From assembly GCA_012841425.1 (NCBI GenBank), contig DUUR01000242.1, positions 1 through 19,516 on the forward strand: 19,516 nt of DNA, read 5' to 3'. A program made the translations under genes and the position numbers. The notes beneath the pieces are model-generated. The model was not told the DNA's origin, did not search any database, and was given only the letters and a program-made list of their open reading frames with translations. This document shows positions 18,642-19,516 of the stretch, piece by piece; within the stretch, counting starts at the first letter, position 1, and every line of letters starts with the position of its first letter. The stretch is from Bacteroidales bacterium. GTDB lineage: Bacteria; Bacteroidota; Bacteroidia; Bacteroidales; Dysgonomonadaceae.

Positions 18642-19516
18642 ATTGCAGGATTGCCCACCCTACCCATAAATAGGACACAGCCTGTGGAGTTTTCACGTAT
18701 TTGAAACACAAACGGACGATTGAAAACAACAGCTCTAAATAGTGGAGCTGTTGTGCCATTCACCACAGTAACGGCAGCAGCTTCCGCACCTTTCTCATTC
18801 ACTTCTAAGAAAGTGTGCTGTTCCACATTAGAAACTGACATATCCAAGCCCTCAAAAGCTCCCGAGTAGTCACCTTCTCCCGAGAAAGTCTTCTCCATGC
18901 CCATCTTTGTAAGCACATCATTATATGAATGTTTATAAGCAATTTTGAATTTGGGCATAAAAAGATTAATTGCTCCAATTTCCCATTCTTCGCTAGAAGC
19001 ATGATAACCTGGAGTAGCCAATTCTGACACCATTTCATTCAGTGAAACACCTTCTTGCGGTAAAAACAATCGCATACTAAACGCATTATTTCCAAAAGGG
19101 AGCGACACACCGGTAAACACTTCGTTTTCTACTTGCCTTAAGTGATTTCGCTGATTCATAATCGGAACTGTAGTCTTACTTTCATCTTCAAGTGTAAACT
19201 CTAATAGTCTTGTATTACTCTCTTTAAATTCATAATCCTGCATCAACTGCCCTTTAAAATATAGCGCATTCATCAAATAAATTAGATCAGATGCGTTAGT
19301 CTCTTCAATCACGTTTTTTATCAAATTATTGGTATTATCAGAACACCATTGGTTCATTTCATTTTTTGTGGTTGGCAAAGAGAAATCCACACCTTTAATC
19401 TCAGCATTGTGCCATTTTTCTATCGACTCTTTAAAATCACTTTTCAAAATAGCATCCTTCTTGTACCATATTGAATTTGCTATGGCCAACTTTGTTAAAG
19501 GGTCAATCTCTAACAA
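18635..19516 (-). CDS. Serpin (serine protease inhibitor), N-terminal part cut by window edge
   Basis: The visible 293 residues are the C-terminal three-quarters of a serpin; about 80-120 residues should lie beyond the right edge. The first visible codon is TTG in mid-protein, not a start. Family landmarks appear in order: MNQWCSDNTNNLIKNVI (54-70), LMNALYFKGQ (81-90), the hinge EVNEKGAEAAAVTVV (238-252), the reactive loop NGTTAPLFRAVV (253-264) and the signature FNRPFVFQIRENSTGCVLFM (265-284). The small-residue hinge (P12-P10 Ala-Ala-Ala) is typical of inhibitory serpins that trap proteases by loop insertion. Bacterial serpins are usually exported or lipid-anchored, but the signal region is not in view. 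It converges on purL with a 9-bp gap. Confidence 0.95.
   Translation of the reverse strand: MLEIDPLTKLAIANSIWYKKDAILKSDFKESIEKWHNAEIKGVDFSLPTTKNEMNQWCSDNTNNLIKNVIEETNASDLIYLMNALYFKGQLMQDYEFKESNTRLLEFTLEDESKTTVPIMNQRNHLRQVENEVFTGVSLPFGNNAFSMRLFLPQEGVSLNEMVSELATPGYHASSEEWEIGAINLFMPKFKIAYKHSYNDVLTKMGMEKTFSGEGDYSGAFEGLDMSVSNVEQHTFLEVNEKGAEAAAVTVVNGTTAPLFRAVVFNRPFVFQIRENSTGCVLFMGRVGNPAMQ

Noticed and set aside
19514..19516. TTG at the right edge as the start of the serpin gene
   Set aside because: The frame is still open at the edge, and the protein would lack the N-terminal helices every serpin has, so this is an internal leucine codon.

Overview
This window reads as a chromosomal segment of a member of the Bacteroidota, most likely the order Bacteroidales. 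The evidence is AT-rich DNA, A-rich gene leaders with almost no Shine-Dalgarno sequences, -7 promoter boxes of the Bacteroidota type (TAnnTTTG), and Bacteroidota-like variants of RpoB, RpoC, PurL and PPK. The genus cannot be named from the sequence alone.

Positions 1-11263 hold the classic transcription/translation cluster, all on the + strand: the 3' part of tRNA-Trp, secE, nusG, rplK, rplA, rplJ, rplL, rpoB and rpoC. The order is canonical, the spacers are short and every gene is full length. The promoter lies upstream of the window. Two hairpins punctuate the cluster. A 14-bp stem followed by TTTT in the rplL-rpoB spacer is a probable attenuator or processing site. A strong intrinsic terminator follows rpoC.

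Positions 11342-14668 are accessory housekeeping. A full-length polyphosphate kinase gene (ppk1, - strand) faces rpoC. A small YfcE-like metallophosphoesterase gene (+) is divergent from ppk1. A LysE/RhtB-family membrane exporter gene (-) converges on the phosphoesterase gene, and their 3' ends overlap by 18 bp.

Positions 14669-14935 are the longest stretch without a gene (267 bp). It carries a ~51-bp tandem repeat (two copies plus a fragment) just upstream of a recognisable promoter for purL. purL (14936-18625) encodes the large single-chain FGAM synthase of purine biosynthesis. Its end meets a convergent serpin gene (-), cut by the right edge. Both stop codons lie inside one perfect 23-bp palindrome.

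No mobile element, CRISPR array, rRNA gene or defence system was seen. The genes are well known; I see no convincing new multigene system. The most unusual points are the rplL-rpoB hairpin, the repeat array ahead of purL, the stop-codon-embedding palindrome, perfect Shine-Dalgarno-like sequences found inside genes rather than before them, and the serpin reactive loop.
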